From assembly GCF_900215295.1 (NCBI RefSeq), contig NZ_OCMF01000004.1, positions 186,001 through 250,000 on the forward strand: 64,000 bases of DNA. The letters run 5' to 3'. The position numbers and the translations under genes were made by a program. How positions within the stretch are numbered: position 1 is the stretch's first letter; each line of letters opens with the position of its first letter. The notes beneath the pieces were generated by a model. It saw only the letters and a list, made by a program, of their open reading frames with translations. It was not told where the DNA came from and searched no databases. Below, in pieces: positions 50,901 through 60,855 of the stretch. Origin of the DNA: Salinimicrobium sediminis (GTDB lineage Bacteria > Bacteroidota > Bacteroidia > Flavobacteriales > Flavobacteriaceae).

Positions 50901-53351
50901 TTATAGTTTCTTCGGATTCTTTACCTTTTCATCCAGGAGGGCCAGTTTTATGACTTCTCCCATTTCCTTCACATAGTGGAAGGTAAGACCTTTAAGGTAC
51001 TCCTCCTTGATCTCTTCTATATCGCGTTTATTCTCTTCACACAAAATGATCTCTTTCACATGAGCACGTTTTGCAGCCAGGATCTTTTCTTTGATCCCGC
51101 CAACAGGCAGTACTTTTCCACGCAGGGTGATCTCCCCCGTCATTGCGATATTCTTTTTCACTTTTCTCTGTGTGAAAAGAGAAACCAGAGAAGTCAACAT
51201 CGTGATCCCGGCACTTGGCCCGTCTTTAGGAGTAGCACCTTCGGGCACGTGAATGTGCACATTGTACTTTTCCATGATCTCCGGATCTATACCTAATTCT
51301 TCGGCATTACCTTTTATATACTCAAGAGCAATGGTGGCCGATTCTTTCATCACCTTTCCAAGGTTCCCGGTAATATTAAGAGAGCCCTTACCTTTTGAAA
51401 GTATGGATTCGATAAAGAGGATATCACCTCCCACCGATGTCCAGGCAAGTCCTGTTACCACTCCGGCAGTTTCATTGTCCTCATATTTATCCCTTTCCAT
51501 TTTTGGACTTCCAAGGACTTCTAAAATATCTGCCTCTTTGATCTTAATATTGTATTTCTCCTCCATCGCAATATTTTTGGCAGCATAACGCACCATTTTT
51601 GCGATCTGCTTCTCGAGGCTACGTACTCCCGATTCACGGGTATACCCTTCAACAATTTTCTCAAGTTGCTTCTTACCTATTTTAAGATGCTCTTTGGTCA
51701 ACCCGTGCTCTTTTAATTGCTTCGGAAGCAGATGTTGTCTGGCAATCTCCACTTTCTCTTCAATGGTATAACCGTTCACATTTATGATCTCCATCCTGTC
51801 TCTCAAGGCAGGCTGAATAGGGCTAAGGTTATTTGCCGTGGCAATAAACATCACCTTTGAGAGGTCGTAAGGCATTTCCAGGAAGTTATCGTGGAATTCA
51901 CTGTTTTGTTCGGGATCCAACACCTCCAGTAAAGCTGAGGAAGGATCTCCCGAATGCCCTATACTCAATTTATCTATCTCATCCAGAACAAACACAGGAT
52001 TACTGGTGCCTGCTTTCTTTATAGACTGAATAATCCTGCCGGGCATAGCCCCTATATAGGTTTTTCTGTGCCCTCTTATTTCGGCCTCATCTCTTAATCC
52101 TCCAAGGGAAACCCTAACATATTCCCTTCCTAAAGCTTCGGCAATAGAACGACCAAGACTGGTCTTACCAACTCCCGGAGGTCCGTACAAACACAGGATA
52201 GGTGACTTCATATCATTCCTGATCTTAAGTACAGCCAAATATTCAATGATCCTTTCCTTCACATCTTCAAGACCGTAGTGATCTCGATCCAGAATCCTTT
52301 GTGCGCGTTTTAGATCGAATTTATCCTTGCTGAATTCATCCCATGGCAATTCCAGGAAAAGGTCCAGGTAATTTCGCTGTATGGAATATTCGGCCACCTG
52401 CGGATTCATTCGCTGCATCTTGGCCAGTTCCTTATTGAAATGTTCCTTAATCTTCTCGTCCCATTTCTTTTTCTTGGCCCGGGCCCGCATCTCCTCTACT
52501 TCTCCTTCATGAGATACCCCTCCGAGTTCTTCCTGAATGGTCTTCATTTGCTGGTGTAAGAAATACTCCCGCTGTTGCTGACTCATATCGCTTTGTACCC
52601 TGCTCTGAATATCATTTTTGAGTTCCAGCTTGTGGTACTCCATATTCATAAATTTCAAGGTGGCAAGCGCACGGTCCTTTAAATCATTTGTTTCCAATAA
52701 TTTCTGTTTTTCATCAACAGAAAGATTCATGTTGGAAGACACGAAATTGATAAGGAAGGAAGGACTTTCAATATTCTGAATTGCAAAAGAAGCTTCCGAA
52801 GGAATATTAGGACTATTCTTAATGATCTGTAAAGCCAGATCTTTTATGGATTCAATGATCGCGCTGAATTCATCATTATCCTTTGCAGGACGTGCTTCCG
52901 GCACCTCAATGATCTTCGCCTTTAAAAAAGGCTTTTCGGAAATCACCTCATTGATCTCGAAGCGTTTCTTCCCCTGAATAATAACAGTAGTGTTTCCATC
53001 TGGCATTTTAAGCACCCTAAGGATTCTCGCAACGACTCCAATCTTATTGATATCAGTCGCGGTAGGATTTTCAACTTTTTCATCCTTTTGAGAGACCACC
53101 CCAATAACTTTACTGCCGTTATTGGCTTCGTTGATCAACTTTATGGAAGCATCACGCCCGGCGGTAATAGGAATAACCACCCCGGGGAATAAAACGGTAT
53201 TCCGCAGAGGGAGGATAGGTAAAACTTCGGGTAAATCTTCCTTGTTTATTTCTTCTTCATCTTCCGGAGTCATTAAGGGAATTAATTCTGCATCTTCATC
53301 GATTCCCTGAAATGACAGACTGTCAAGATCTGTATATTTTGTTCTGCCCAT
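50901..53351 (-). CDS. lon: ATP-dependent protease Lon (endopeptidase La)
   Basis: This 816-residue protease degrades misfolded and regulatory proteins. It has an acidic N-terminal lead, the substrate-binding LON domain ([23 protein letters not shown]), a coiled-coil region and the AAA+ module (Walker [12 protein letters not shown], Walker B VFVLDEID). The C-terminal protease domain has serine S713 in PKDGPSAG and lysine K754 in VGGIKEK. The length is typical for Lon A. No sigma-32-like element was recognised upstream, and it is monocistronic with its own terminator. Confidence 0.96.
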   Translation of the reverse strand: MGRTKYTDLDSLSFQGIDEDAELIPLMTPEDEEEINKEDLPEVLPILPLRNTVLFPGVVIPITAGRDASIKLINEANNGSKVIGVVSQKDEKVENPTATDINKIGVVARILRVLKMPDGNTTVIIQGKKRFEINEVISEKPFLKAKIIEVPEARPAKDNDEFSAIIESIKDLALQIIKNSPNIPSEASFAIQNIESPSFLINFVSSNMNLSVDEKQKLLETNDLKDRALATLKFMNMEYHKLELKNDIQSRVQSDMSQQQREYFLHQQMKTIQEELGGVSHEGEVEEMRARAKKKKWDEKIKEHFNKELAKMQRMNPQVAEYSIQRNYLDLFLELPWDEFSKDKFDLKRAQRILDRDHYGLEDVKERIIEYLAVLKIRNDMKSPILCLYGPPGVGKTSLGRSIAEALGREYVRVSLGGLRDEAEIRGHRKTYIGAMPGRIIQSIKKAGTSNPVFVLDEIDKLSIGHSGDPSSALLEVLDPEQNSEFHDNFLEMPYDLSKVMFIATANNLSPIQPALRDRMEIINVNGYTIEEKVEIARQHLLPKQLKEHGLTKEHLKIGKKQLEKIVEGYTRESGVRSLEKQIAKMVRYAAKNIAMEEKYNIKIKEADILEVLGSPKMERDKYEDNETAGVVTGLAWTSVGGDILFIESILSKGKGSLNITGNLGKVMKESATIALEYIKGNAEELGIDPEIMEKYNVHIHVPEGATPKDGPSAGITMLTSLVSLFTQRKVKKNIAMTGEITLRGKVLPVGGIKEKILAAKRAHVKEIILCEENKRDIEEIKEEYLKGLTFHYVKEMGEVIKLALLDEKVKNPKKL

Positions 53352-53569
53352 ATCTAATTTTAAGTCAAACTGTCACTGCAGTTATTATATCTTTATATTT
53401 AAAGCTGCTTAACAGCACCTATTTATATTGAAAACTAAGCAGTTAATGCTTAATCTACGTGCATTATTTCAATTGTTATGCCAACGTACTCAAAAAAATT
53501 TAAAGAAATTTTTCTCCAAACTGTAACAATTTACCTTTCCACTAATCTTTACTATAAAGCATTAATATT

Positions 53570-54130
53570 TTGACACTAACCACCACACATATTGATGAGC
53601 TTTTGGAAAAATGCCGCAAAGGTGACGAGCGGGCCCAGATGAAAGTTTACAATAAATACAGTAAGGCCATGTATAACGTTGCCTTTCGTATAGTGAAAGA
53701 TTCGGCAGAAGCCGAAGACATCATGCAGGAGTGCTTTCTAAAGGCTTTTAAAAATCTTGATTCTTTTGAAGGTACCTCCACCTTCGGGGCATGGATTAAA
53801 AAGATCGTTGTGAACCAAAGTATAAGCGTATACAACAGGAATACGAAATACCAGGAAGTACAGTACCACGACGAGTTTAAACATGCAGTTGAAGAAGACG
53901 GCGGAATAGCTTCTGAAGAAGAAGGGCAGAATCCAAAAGTAAAAATGATCTTAAAGACCATGCAAACCTTAAAAGAAAATTATCGCGTGGCCTTAACCCT
54001 ACATTTAATAGAGGGCTATGATTATGAAGAAATATGTGAGATCCTGAATATTACCTACGCTAACTGCAGAACAACCATTTCAAGGGCTAAAGAAAGCCTG
54101 CGCACCAAATTACTGAGCTATGAAAACTGA
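53570..54130 (+). CDS. ECF RNA polymerase sigma factor, RpoE-like
   Basis: This 186-residue sigma-70-family factor has region 2 in VYNKYSKAMYNVAFRIVKDSAEAEDIMQECFLKAFKNL and STFGAWIKKIVVNQSISVYN. Region 4 is in LHLIEGYDYEEICEILNITYANCRTTISRAKESLR. No ATG gives a full region 2: the frame begins at TTG (53570) and the next ATG (53639-53641 area) would delete the start of region 2. I therefore chose the TTG start. The stop overlaps the anti-sigma gene by 11 bases, so regulator and inhibitor are translationally coupled. Confidence 0.88.
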   Translation: MTLTTTHIDELLEKCRKGDERAQMKVYNKYSKAMYNVAFRIVKDSAEAEDIMQECFLKAFKNLDSFEGTSTFGAWIKKIVVNQSISVYNRNTKYQEVQYHDEFKHAVEEDGGIASEEEGQNPKVKMILKTMQTLKENYRVALTLHLIEGYDYEEICEILNITYANCRTTISRAKESLRTKLLSYEN

Positions 54131-54686
54131 TAACGATTTAAAAGACCTTTTTGAAGGGCTGGATTTCGATATCGCAGAACCTTCAGCAGAACACGAAGAA
54201 CGGTTTCGCGAAAAACTGAGAAAGCAACAGCCACAAAAAAAACGGGCAAGCCATAATGGATTGATAAACCTGTGGATGCCGGGGCTTGCGATAGCAGCAA
54301 GTTTCCTTGTTGCCTTCCTGCTGTTCCAGGGCAACTTTGCCAATCCCTTTTCACAACAACAGGAGCTGGCAAATGTTTCTCCCGAAATGAAACAAACACA
54401 GGATTTTTATTCTTCAGTTATAAAAAGAGAACTGGCAGCTCTTGAAGATGAGAAATCTCCCGAAACTGAAGCTGTAATTACCGATGCTCTTAAACAGCTG
54501 GAGATCCTGGAAAGTGATTATGAAAATCTGGAAAAAGACCTTGGCAAGAGCGGCCAGGATAAGCGGGTGATCTATGCGATGATCACCAATTTTCAAAAAA
54601 GAATTGAGCTGCTACAAACAGTTTTAGAAAAAGTAGAAACTATAAACACCCTAAATAACAACAGTCATGAAAACAATACTATATAA
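54120..54686 (+). CDS. Membrane anti-sigma factor candidate
   Basis: This 188-residue protein has a cytoplasmic N-terminal part (about 1-50, charged, EHEERFREKLRKQQPQKKR) and one transmembrane segment (about 52-68, MPGLAIAASFLVAFLLF). The outer part is a long helical, coiled-coil-like stretch (about 85-175). Context is the main evidence: it overlaps an ECF sigma gene by 11 bases at its start and the next envelope gene by 20 at its end. I see no zinc HxxxCxxC motif, so it is not a classic ZAS-type anti-sigma. Confidence 0.75.
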   Translation: MKTDNDLKDLFEGLDFDIAEPSAEHEERFREKLRKQQPQKKRASHNGLINLWMPGLAIAASFLVAFLLFQGNFANPFSQQQELANVSPEMKQTQDFYSSVIKRELAALEDEKSPETEAVITDALKQLEILESDYENLEKDLGKSGQDKRVIYAMITNFQKRIELLQTVLEKVETINTLNNNSHENNTI

Positions 54687-55764
54687 AGCATTTATCTTCT
54701 TTTTACTAGTGCCGGCAGTAGCCTGCGCAGAAGGTGAGTTCAAAGGTAAATACACCAAGCAAAAACGCGTCAAAAAAGAATTCCGTGTAGGTGCCAATGA
54801 CCTGCTAAGGATCGACAACAGCTATGGAAATATCGATATGGTCACCTGGGATCAAAACCGGGTGGAGATCGAGGTGATCGTAAAAACCAATGGCAACGAT
54901 GAGGAAAAAGTAGAAAAACGCCTGCAGGAGATTGACGTGGCTTTTGACCAGAGCAGCGGAGTTGTATCAGCAAAGACCATTTTGGAAAAGAATTCCAGCA
55001 ATTCCTTCTGGAGCATGCTCTTTGGCGGAAGCAGCAGCAATGTAAATATGGAGATCAATTACCGGATCAAAGCACCAGTGACCAACAGAGTTGACCTTTC
55101 CAATGACTACGGAAGCATTAATCTTGATAATCTTAAAGGAGACGCTAAGATCTCCTGTGACTACGGAAAGATCATGATTGGAGAGCTTCACGGAAATAAC
55201 AATGAACTGGATTTCGACTACACCCGAAACAGTAATATTGGCTATGTAAAACGTGCAAAGATCAACGCAGATTATTCTGATTTCACTATTGAAGATGCGG
55301 GTACGCTTGATATCAATGCAGATTACACAGATTCTAATATCCTTAAGGTTGAAAACATAAGCTTTAACAATGATTATGGATCCCTAAAAGTGGAAAGGCT
55401 TAAAAATATCAAAGGCGAAGGGGATTATCTGGGTATTAAGCTTGGGTTAGTCTATGGTTCTTTGGATATCAATATGGACTATGGCTCCCTTAGCATTCAG
55501 AAGATCATGCCAAGCTTTAAGGAAATGAACATTAACAGTGATTACACCGGAATTAAAATTGGGTATGACAGGGAGGCAGCTTTTGGTTTTGAAGTAAATA
55601 CCTCCTACGGCGGCGTCAATGGCATAGATAATTCTAACTTTACAGTAAACAGAAGGAACCAGAGCAGCGGTGATAATTATTACGCAGGCTACCATCTTTC
55701 AGAAAATACAGGGGGCCGAATAAGAATAGATTCAAGCTACGGCAGTGTAACTTTTGTAGACTAA
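54667..55764 (+). CDS. Exported DUF4097-type beta-helix protein
   Basis: This 365-residue protein has a signal peptide ending LLVPAVACAEG (possibly a lipobox at the Cys). The mature part repeats a strand-turn unit around N/D-Y-G/S, as in NSYGNIDMVTW, NDYGSINLDNLKGD, CDYGKIMIGELHG, ADYSDFTIEDAG, NDYGSLKVERLKN and MDYGSLSIQK. That is the DUF4097 pattern of a parallel beta solenoid. It overlaps the anti-sigma gene by 20 bases. Its function is unknown; it is likely an envelope surface or sensor component controlled by the sigma factor. Confidence 0.85.
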   Translation: MKTILYKAFIFFLLVPAVACAEGEFKGKYTKQKRVKKEFRVGANDLLRIDNSYGNIDMVTWDQNRVEIEVIVKTNGNDEEKVEKRLQEIDVAFDQSSGVVSAKTILEKNSSNSFWSMLFGGSSSNVNMEINYRIKAPVTNRVDLSNDYGSINLDNLKGDAKISCDYGKIMIGELHGNNNELDFDYTRNSNIGYVKRAKINADYSDFTIEDAGTLDINADYTDSNILKVENISFNNDYGSLKVERLKNIKGEGDYLGIKLGLVYGSLDINMDYGSLSIQKIMPSFKEMNINSDYTGIKIGYDREAAFGFEVNTSYGGVNGIDNSNFTVNRRNQSSGDNYYAGYHLSENTGGRIRIDSSYGSVTFVD

Positions 55765-55798
55765 AAAATAATACATCAATCATTCAAACTAAAAGATC

Positions 55799-56533
55799 AT
55801 GAAAAAATTATTCACTACCCTCCTTCTTACCTTTATTAGTATAACGGCCTCCCAGGCACAATGGTGGCAGGGAACCAAGGAGATCAATGGCAACGGAAAT
55901 GTTATTACCCAAACCAGGAACGTTTCAGATTATGATGCTGTAGATCTTACCGGCTCAATGGACGTGATCCTGATAAAAGGCCGCGAAGGAAATATTAAAG
56001 TTGAAGCTGAAGAAAATCTGCAGCAACATATTACTACCGAAGTCAGTGGTGGAAAACTGAAGATCTCTGTTGAAAAAGGTTATTCCCTTAACCCATCCCG
56101 AAACAGTGATATCATCATCACGGTTCCCTTTACAGATCTTGATGCTGTTAGCCTAACAGGTTCGGGAGACATAAGATCTTCAGATATGATCACTACAAAA
56201 GATTTTTCCCTTAGCGTTACAGGTTCCGGAAATATAAAACTACCCGTACAGGCAGAAAACACTTCTGCAAGCATTACAGGCTCCGGAGACATAGATCTAA
56301 AGGGAAGCTCTACAGAGTTCAATTGTAAGGTAACCGGTTCCGGCGACATCAGTGCCTTTGATTTTAAAGCTCAACATGTCAGGGTAACTGTAACAGGTTC
56401 CGGTGACGTCCAGGTATATGCTTCAGAATCCTTAAAAGCGAGCACTCCGGGTTCGGGAGATATTGAATATCGTGGAAATCCTAAAAAAGAAGACTTCAGG
56501 ACTATGGGATCCGGTTCTATCAGCAAGAATTAG
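55799..56533 (+). CDS. Exported GIN-domain (DUF2807) protein
   Basis: This 244-residue protein has a signal peptide (KKLFTTLLLTFISITASQAQ) and then a putative auto-transporter adhesin 'head GIN' domain. It has at least seven copies of a TGSGD motif (LTGSGDIRS, VTGSGNIKL, ITGSGDIDLKG, VTGSGDISAF, VTGSGDVQV, TPGSGDIEY), forming a beta solenoid. It starts 35 bases after the DUF4097 gene and shares its repeat style. It probably acts with it at the cell surface. Confidence 0.88.
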   Translation: MKKLFTTLLLTFISITASQAQWWQGTKEINGNGNVITQTRNVSDYDAVDLTGSMDVILIKGREGNIKVEAEENLQQHITTEVSGGKLKISVEKGYSLNPSRNSDIIITVPFTDLDAVSLTGSGDIRSSDMITTKDFSLSVTGSGNIKLPVQAENTSASITGSGDIDLKGSSTEFNCKVTGSGDISAFDFKAQHVRVTVTGSGDVQVYASESLKASTPGSGDIEYRGNPKKEDFRTMGSGSISKN

Positions 56534-56555
56534 ATTATTTACAGAAAGTAAGTTC

Positions 56556-56618
56556 AGCGGCTAAAAAACCTTCATCTCAGGGTGTCAAAAAGGGTATTTT
56601 TAGGCCGCTTTTCTTTTT
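56556..56618 (+). terminator. Long hairpin terminator of the sigma operon
   Basis: AGCGGC-TAAAAA (56556-56567) pairs with TTTTTA-GGCCGCT (56597-56609) around a 29-base loop, then TTCTTTTT. Its right arm overlaps the 3' end of the convergent MFS gene. Confidence 0.5.
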
Positions 56619-57940
56619 GCAAGTTTTCCAGTGCGGGGAACCTTCAGCAATAGAAAGACCCCTACCAGAAAAAAGGCGGTAAGGAATAAAATGGAGAAAC
56701 GTATACTTCCGAAGATCTGCGTCACCATTCCGTAGAGCATCATTCCTATAACGATTCCGATTTTTTCAGAAACATCATAAAAACTGAAGTAACTCGTGGT
56801 ATCTAAAGTGCCTTCGGGAAGCATTTTTGAATAGGTGGAGCGCGACAGGGTCTGGATTCCGCCCATCACCAGGCCCACCAGCCCTGCGGCTACATAAAAC
56901 TGCATGGGAGTCTTCACGAAAAAGGCATAAATACAGATCCCGATCCAGAAAATGTTTACAAGGATAAGCGTCTGAATATTTCCCATTTTTGAGGAGAGAC
57001 GGGAAGTAATTGTTGCTCCCGCCACTGCTACCAGCTGAATCAGAAGAATACTTACAATTAATCCTTTAGTGGCATCCTGCCCCGTCCAGTTCACTTCTTC
57101 TATTCCGAAATAGGTAGCGATCAACATCACCGTTTGTACTGCCATGCTGTAGACAAAAAAGGCGGTAAGATACTTTTTGAGCTGCGGATTATTCTCAAAG
57201 GATCTCCAGATCATTTTAAGTTCTTTAAAACCGTTGAACATGACATCTTTTGTGAGCTTCTGCTTTTTGTTACCCCTTGGCAGATAGTAATAGGTGATCT
57301 GGCTGAAGCCTATCCACCATATTCCCGTGAGCACAAAAGAGAGCCGGGTAGGTATGGCTTCACTTTCAAATCCAAACCATTCATAATTAAGAACCATCAA
57401 CAGGCACAGGATAAGCAGGATCACACTGCCAATGTAACCCAGGGAAAAACCTTTTGCGCTTACCTTATCCTGTTGTTCGGGGAAAGCGATATCGGGGAGG
57501 TAAGAATTGTAAAAAACCAGACTTGCCCAAAAGCCCACCAGGGCCAGGAAATAACAGGTGAGCCCAAAAATTAGATTTTCAAGATTAAACCAGTATAACC
57601 CAATGCAGGAAAGAGCGCCGAGGTAACAAAAGAATTTTAAAAAATTCTTTTTATTGCCTACGTAATCGGCAATACCCGAAAGAAAAGGACTCATTATCGC
57701 TACTACCAGAAATGCGAGGGCCGTTACATAACTAATAAGAGAATCATTATTAAAATCTATCCCGAAAAGCGTTACCGTATCCTGAATGACCTTTCCCGCA
57801 TCATTTTTGACAACGGTAAGAGCAGCGTAAAAAATAGGAAAGATCGTGGAGGCGATAACGAGGCTGTAAACAGAATTTGCCCAATCATAAAAAGCCCAGG
57901 CATTAAGCAGTTTTTTACTTCCTTTTGGGAGGTGGCGCAT
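56600..57940 (-). CDS. UMF1-family MFS permease
   Basis: This 446-residue membrane protein has about twelve helices and the Atg22/UMF1-type start NAWAFYDWANSVYSLVIASTIFPIFYAAL. Later features are PFLSGIADYVGNKKNFLKFF, FFVYSMAVQTVMLIATYFG and GLVMGGIQTLSRSTYSKMLPEG. In yeast the homologue exports amino acids from the vacuole, but in bacteria the substrate is unknown. It lies 66 bases after the M48 gene with a terminator in between, so it is probably transcribed on its own. Confidence 0.9.
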   Translation of the reverse strand: MRHLPKGSKKLLNAWAFYDWANSVYSLVIASTIFPIFYAALTVVKNDAGKVIQDTVTLFGIDFNNDSLISYVTALAFLVVAIMSPFLSGIADYVGNKKNFLKFFCYLGALSCIGLYWFNLENLIFGLTCYFLALVGFWASLVFYNSYLPDIAFPEQQDKVSAKGFSLGYIGSVILLILCLLMVLNYEWFGFESEAIPTRLSFVLTGIWWIGFSQITYYYLPRGNKKQKLTKDVMFNGFKELKMIWRSFENNPQLKKYLTAFFVYSMAVQTVMLIATYFGIEEVNWTGQDATKGLIVSILLIQLVAVAGATITSRLSSKMGNIQTLILVNIFWIGICIYAFFVKTPMQFYVAAGLVGLVMGGIQTLSRSTYSKMLPEGTLDTTSYFSFYDVSEKIGIVIGMMLYGMVTQIFGSIRFSILFLTAFFLVGVFLLLKVPRTGKLAKRKAA

Positions 57941-57944
57941 AGCG

Positions 57945-57978
57945 TAAAAATTAAAAGAGCTGCCAAAATTGGCAGCTC
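57945..57978 (-). terminator. Terminator of the M48 protease gene
   Basis: GAGCTGCCAA (57957-57966) and TTGGCAGCTC (57969-57978), a perfect 10-bp inverted repeat, followed on the minus strand by a T-rich tract. It lies just before the MFS start, so it may also act as a leader hairpin. Confidence 0.75.
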
Positions 57979-58006
57979 CTAAAATTACAGTTTATTTCGA
58001 ATTATT

Positions 58007-58831
58007 TTACTGGAAGGAGGTTACTCCATATTTACGGGCTTCAGCTTTTGCCTCGGGAGCCCACTTTTCTATGTTATTGATCCTGGTTTGAGGATTAGGG
58101 TGAGTACTAAGGAATTCCGGCGGAGCTTGTCCTCCACTGTTTTGTTGCATTCTTCTCCACAGGTTTGCAGCTTCGGCAGGATCATATCCCGCAATAGCCA
58201 TTAAGGTCAACCCGATTCTATCGGCTTCGGATTCATGGCTTCTACTAAAAGGTAGCATACCGCCTAGATTGGTACCTAAACCATAAGCCTGGGCAATGAT
58301 CTGCTGAGTGCTTTCACTTCTTCCACCTACGGCAGCTCCTACTACGGCACCACCTACCTGTTGTAACTGAGCGGCACTCATACGTTGGGCTCCGTGATCG
58401 GCTACAGCGTGAGCCACCTCATGGGCCATGATGGCCGCCACCCCGGTTTCATTTTTAGCAATTGGCATGATCCCGGTATAAAATGCAATTTTTCCACCCG
58501 GCATAGCCCAGGCATTTACCTGTTCATCATCTTTAATAAGTGAGAACTCCCAGTCATATCCCTGTAGATATCCCTGATATCCATTGGCATCAAGGAATCT
58601 TTCTGCAGCCACGGCAATTTTTCTCCCAACATTCTCTATCATCCTGGCATCTGCAGTTCCTCTTTCTACTTTACTCTGAGCCAATACCTGATCATATTGT
58701 TCAAAGGAAGCAGGAAAAATCTGGGAATTTGATACAAAGTTTAAATTTTTTTCTCCGGTAAAAGGATTTGTCTTACATCCTGCCAACAGCAGAAGAAAAC
58801 TGATCACTATAGTTATTTGTCTAAGTTTCAT
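58007..58831 (-). CDS. M48-family metalloprotease lipoprotein
   Basis: This 274-residue protein has a lipoprotein signal peptide ending LLLLAGC. The zinc motif is HEVAHAVADHG (HExxH), with the third ligand in SHESEADRIGLTLMA. A DPAEAANLWRRM helix and STHPNPQTRINNIEKW near the C-terminus match the BepA/LoiP-type periplasmic quality-control peptidases. Expected in the outer membrane or periplasm, acting on misassembled outer-membrane proteins. It is divergent from the alpha/beta hydrolase gene. Confidence 0.93.
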   Translation of the reverse strand: MKLRQITIVISFLLLLAGCKTNPFTGEKNLNFVSNSQIFPASFEQYDQVLAQSKVERGTADARMIENVGRKIAVAAERFLDANGYQGYLQGYDWEFSLIKDDEQVNAWAMPGGKIAFYTGIMPIAKNETGVAAIMAHEVAHAVADHGAQRMSAAQLQQVGGAVVGAAVGGRSESTQQIIAQAYGLGTNLGGMLPFSRSHESEADRIGLTLMAIAGYDPAEAANLWRRMQQNSGGQAPPEFLSTHPNPQTRINNIEKWAPEAKAEARKYGVTSFQ

Positions 58832-58984
58832 AATTATGGGATTTTTGTTAAAGTTACTAAATCACTCCCGCTCCACTTGAAGCTTTAAAGTAGGTTTAAC
58901 AAAATACCTGCCAAAATGATAACTGAAGGAAAAAGGCTTCACTTGAAATGATCCATATTTGTAACTTGCAGCTTTATAAATTCC

Positions 58985-59854
58985 ATGACTCAACAAAAGA
59001 AAGATAAGACTCCGGTACAACGGCTGCTGGTGCCTTCGTACATATTAGCAACAGGAAAAATACTAACGGCAGTCTCCCCCTTTTTGGCAAGTAGATTTGC
59101 CGCAAAACTTTTTCTTACACCCTTTAAATATAAACTTCCAAAAAGGGAAAAAAAGATGGACAGGGAGAGCAAACAAACTTCCCTAATGCTGCCCCATTAT
59201 CAAAGAGAGATCGTTGTTTATGAATATGGAGACTCCCCCAGAAAAATATTATTAGCCCATGGCTGGAGCGGCCGCGGCACTCAACTTGCAGTAATGGCCG
59301 AGGAGCTCTTAAAGGCCGGCTTTAGTGTGGTAAGCTTTGATGCCCCTGCCCATGGAAAGGCTCCGGGAAAAATGTCTATGATGCCACACTTTATTGAGGC
59401 CATAGAGGTCATAGAGAAGCAATACGGTCCTTTTGAAGCTGTCATTGGACATTCCCTGGGAGGAATGTCTGCTCTTAAAGCCATTTCTAACGGGCTGCCT
59501 GTTCAAAAGCTTGTGATCATTGGCACCGCCAATAGTGTTACCCAAATTACTCAGGAATTTGCACGCAACATGAAAATGAATAACAAAGTAGCTGCAAAAA
59601 TGAAGAGCTATTTTGATGAAAAATTTGAGGTGGACATGGATACCCTCTCTGGAGCTGTTTCTGCAGAAGGTGTAAAGGTACCTACTTTAGTGATCCATGA
59701 TGAAGATGATGTGGATGTGCATATAAGCTCTGCCCACGAAATCGACGAAAAACTGGAAAACAGTGAACTCTTTACTACGGAAGGATTAGGACATCGACGC
59801 ATTTTAGGGAATCCTGAAGTAATTAATAAAATCATTCAATTTCTTTCGGTATAG
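58985..59854 (+). CDS. Alpha/beta hydrolase
   Basis: This 289-residue protein has a weakly hydrophobic N-terminus (SYILATGKILTAVSPFLASRFAAKLF) that may be membrane-associated. The hydrolase fold begins at LLAHGWSGRGTQ, with nucleophile serine in VIGHSLGGMSAL, acid in IHDEDDVDV, and histidine in GLGHRRIL. The substrate is unknown. The exported msrB gene follows after 29 bases and is probably cotranscribed. Confidence 0.85.
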   Translation: MTQQKKDKTPVQRLLVPSYILATGKILTAVSPFLASRFAAKLFLTPFKYKLPKREKKMDRESKQTSLMLPHYQREIVVYEYGDSPRKILLAHGWSGRGTQLAVMAEELLKAGFSVVSFDAPAHGKAPGKMSMMPHFIEAIEVIEKQYGPFEAVIGHSLGGMSALKAISNGLPVQKLVIIGTANSVTQITQEFARNMKMNNKVAAKMKSYFDEKFEVDMDTLSGAVSAEGVKVPTLVIHDEDDVDVHISSAHEIDEKLENSELFTTEGLGHRRILGNPEVINKIIQFLSV

Positions 59855-59883
59855 TTCTTGTACTTTTCTTCGGAAACAATAAC

Positions 59884-60366
59884 ATGAGAAGAATACTTCT
59901 GGCAATATTTTCAATTCTGGTTCTAAGCTGTGAGGGAAAAGCACAGGATTCAAAAAAAGCAAAGACATATCCCGTTTCTAAAACTGAAGCAGAATGGAAA
60001 GCAGAACTGAGTCCGGCACAATTCCAGGTACTTCGAAAAAAAGGAACGGAAAGAGCATTTTCCAGTAAATTAAACAAGATAGAAGAACCCGGAACCTTTG
60101 TTTGTGCAGCCTGCGGAAATGAGCTGTATGAGACCAAACATAAATTCGATAGCGGTACCGGCTGGCCAAGTTTTGACCGTCCCATTTCTGAAAAGAATGT
60201 TGATTACAGACCCGATCGTACGGGAGGTTATCCAGCCACCGAAGTGGTATGTGCCCAATGCGGCGGACACCTGGGACACGTATTTAATGACGGCCCTAAA
60301 GCAACTACAGGAAAACGTCATTGTATCAATGGAGTAGCCATGGAATTCATTCCCAAAGCGGATTAG
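59884..60366 (+). CDS. msrB: Peptide-methionine (R)-S-oxide reductase MsrB, exported lipoprotein
   Basis: This 160-residue MsrB has a lipoprotein signal peptide ending SILVLSCEG. The domain contains zinc-binding CAACG and CAQCGGHLGH, the GTGWPSFDRP loop and the catalytic C in HCINGVAMEF. It repairs methionine-R-sulfoxide in proteins, here outside the cytoplasm. A second, cytoplasmic MsrB is next to it. Confidence 0.93.
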   Translation: MRRILLAIFSILVLSCEGKAQDSKKAKTYPVSKTEAEWKAELSPAQFQVLRKKGTERAFSSKLNKIEEPGTFVCAACGNELYETKHKFDSGTGWPSFDRPISEKNVDYRPDRTGGYPATEVVCAQCGGHLGHVFNDGPKATTGKRHCINGVAMEFIPKAD

Positions 60367-60448
60367 TCCCACGGCTGAGACCAAAGTTTACCAATAGTTT
60401 AAGAAGGGAAACCTCTTCTATTATTTAATTTTAAAAGAAAAATAAAAA

Positions 60449-60853
60449 ATGGTCAAAAAATTTCCCTTTGAACGATCTGAGTCTGAATGGCGAAAGGAAC
60501 TTTCTGAAGAACAATACCGGGTACTGCGGGAAAAAGGTACAGAAGCTCCACATTCAGGAAAATATAATTTGCATTTCCAGGACGGGGAATATCATTGTGC
60601 CGCCTGCCATGCGAAGCTTTTTGAAAGCGATCAGAAATTTGAGAGCAACTGCGGCTGGCCAAGCTTTGATGACGCCATAGAAGGCACTATAGAATATGTG
60701 CAGGACAGGAGTTTTGGAATGATACGTACCGAGATCCTCTGCGCCAATTGCGGGAGTCACCTGGGTCATGTCTTTGATGACGGCCCAACAGAAACCGGAC
60801 AACGCTACTGCGTAAATTCGGCCAGTATAGAATTTGAATCAAAATCTAAATAA
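60449..60853 (+). CDS. msrB: Peptide-methionine (R)-S-oxide reductase MsrB, cytoplasmic
   Basis: This 134-residue MsrB has no signal peptide. It shows the zinc site CAACHAKL / CANCGSHLGH, NCGWPSFDDA, and catalytic C in RYCVNSASIEF. It is about half-identical by eye to the upstream exported copy but lacks the N-terminal extension, so it likely serves the cytoplasm. It starts 82 bases after the first copy. Confidence 0.95.
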   Translation: MVKKFPFERSESEWRKELSEEQYRVLREKGTEAPHSGKYNLHFQDGEYHCAACHAKLFESDQKFESNCGWPSFDDAIEGTIEYVQDRSFGMIRTEILCANCGSHLGHVFDDGPTETGQRYCVNSASIEFESKSK

Positions 60854-60855
60854 AC

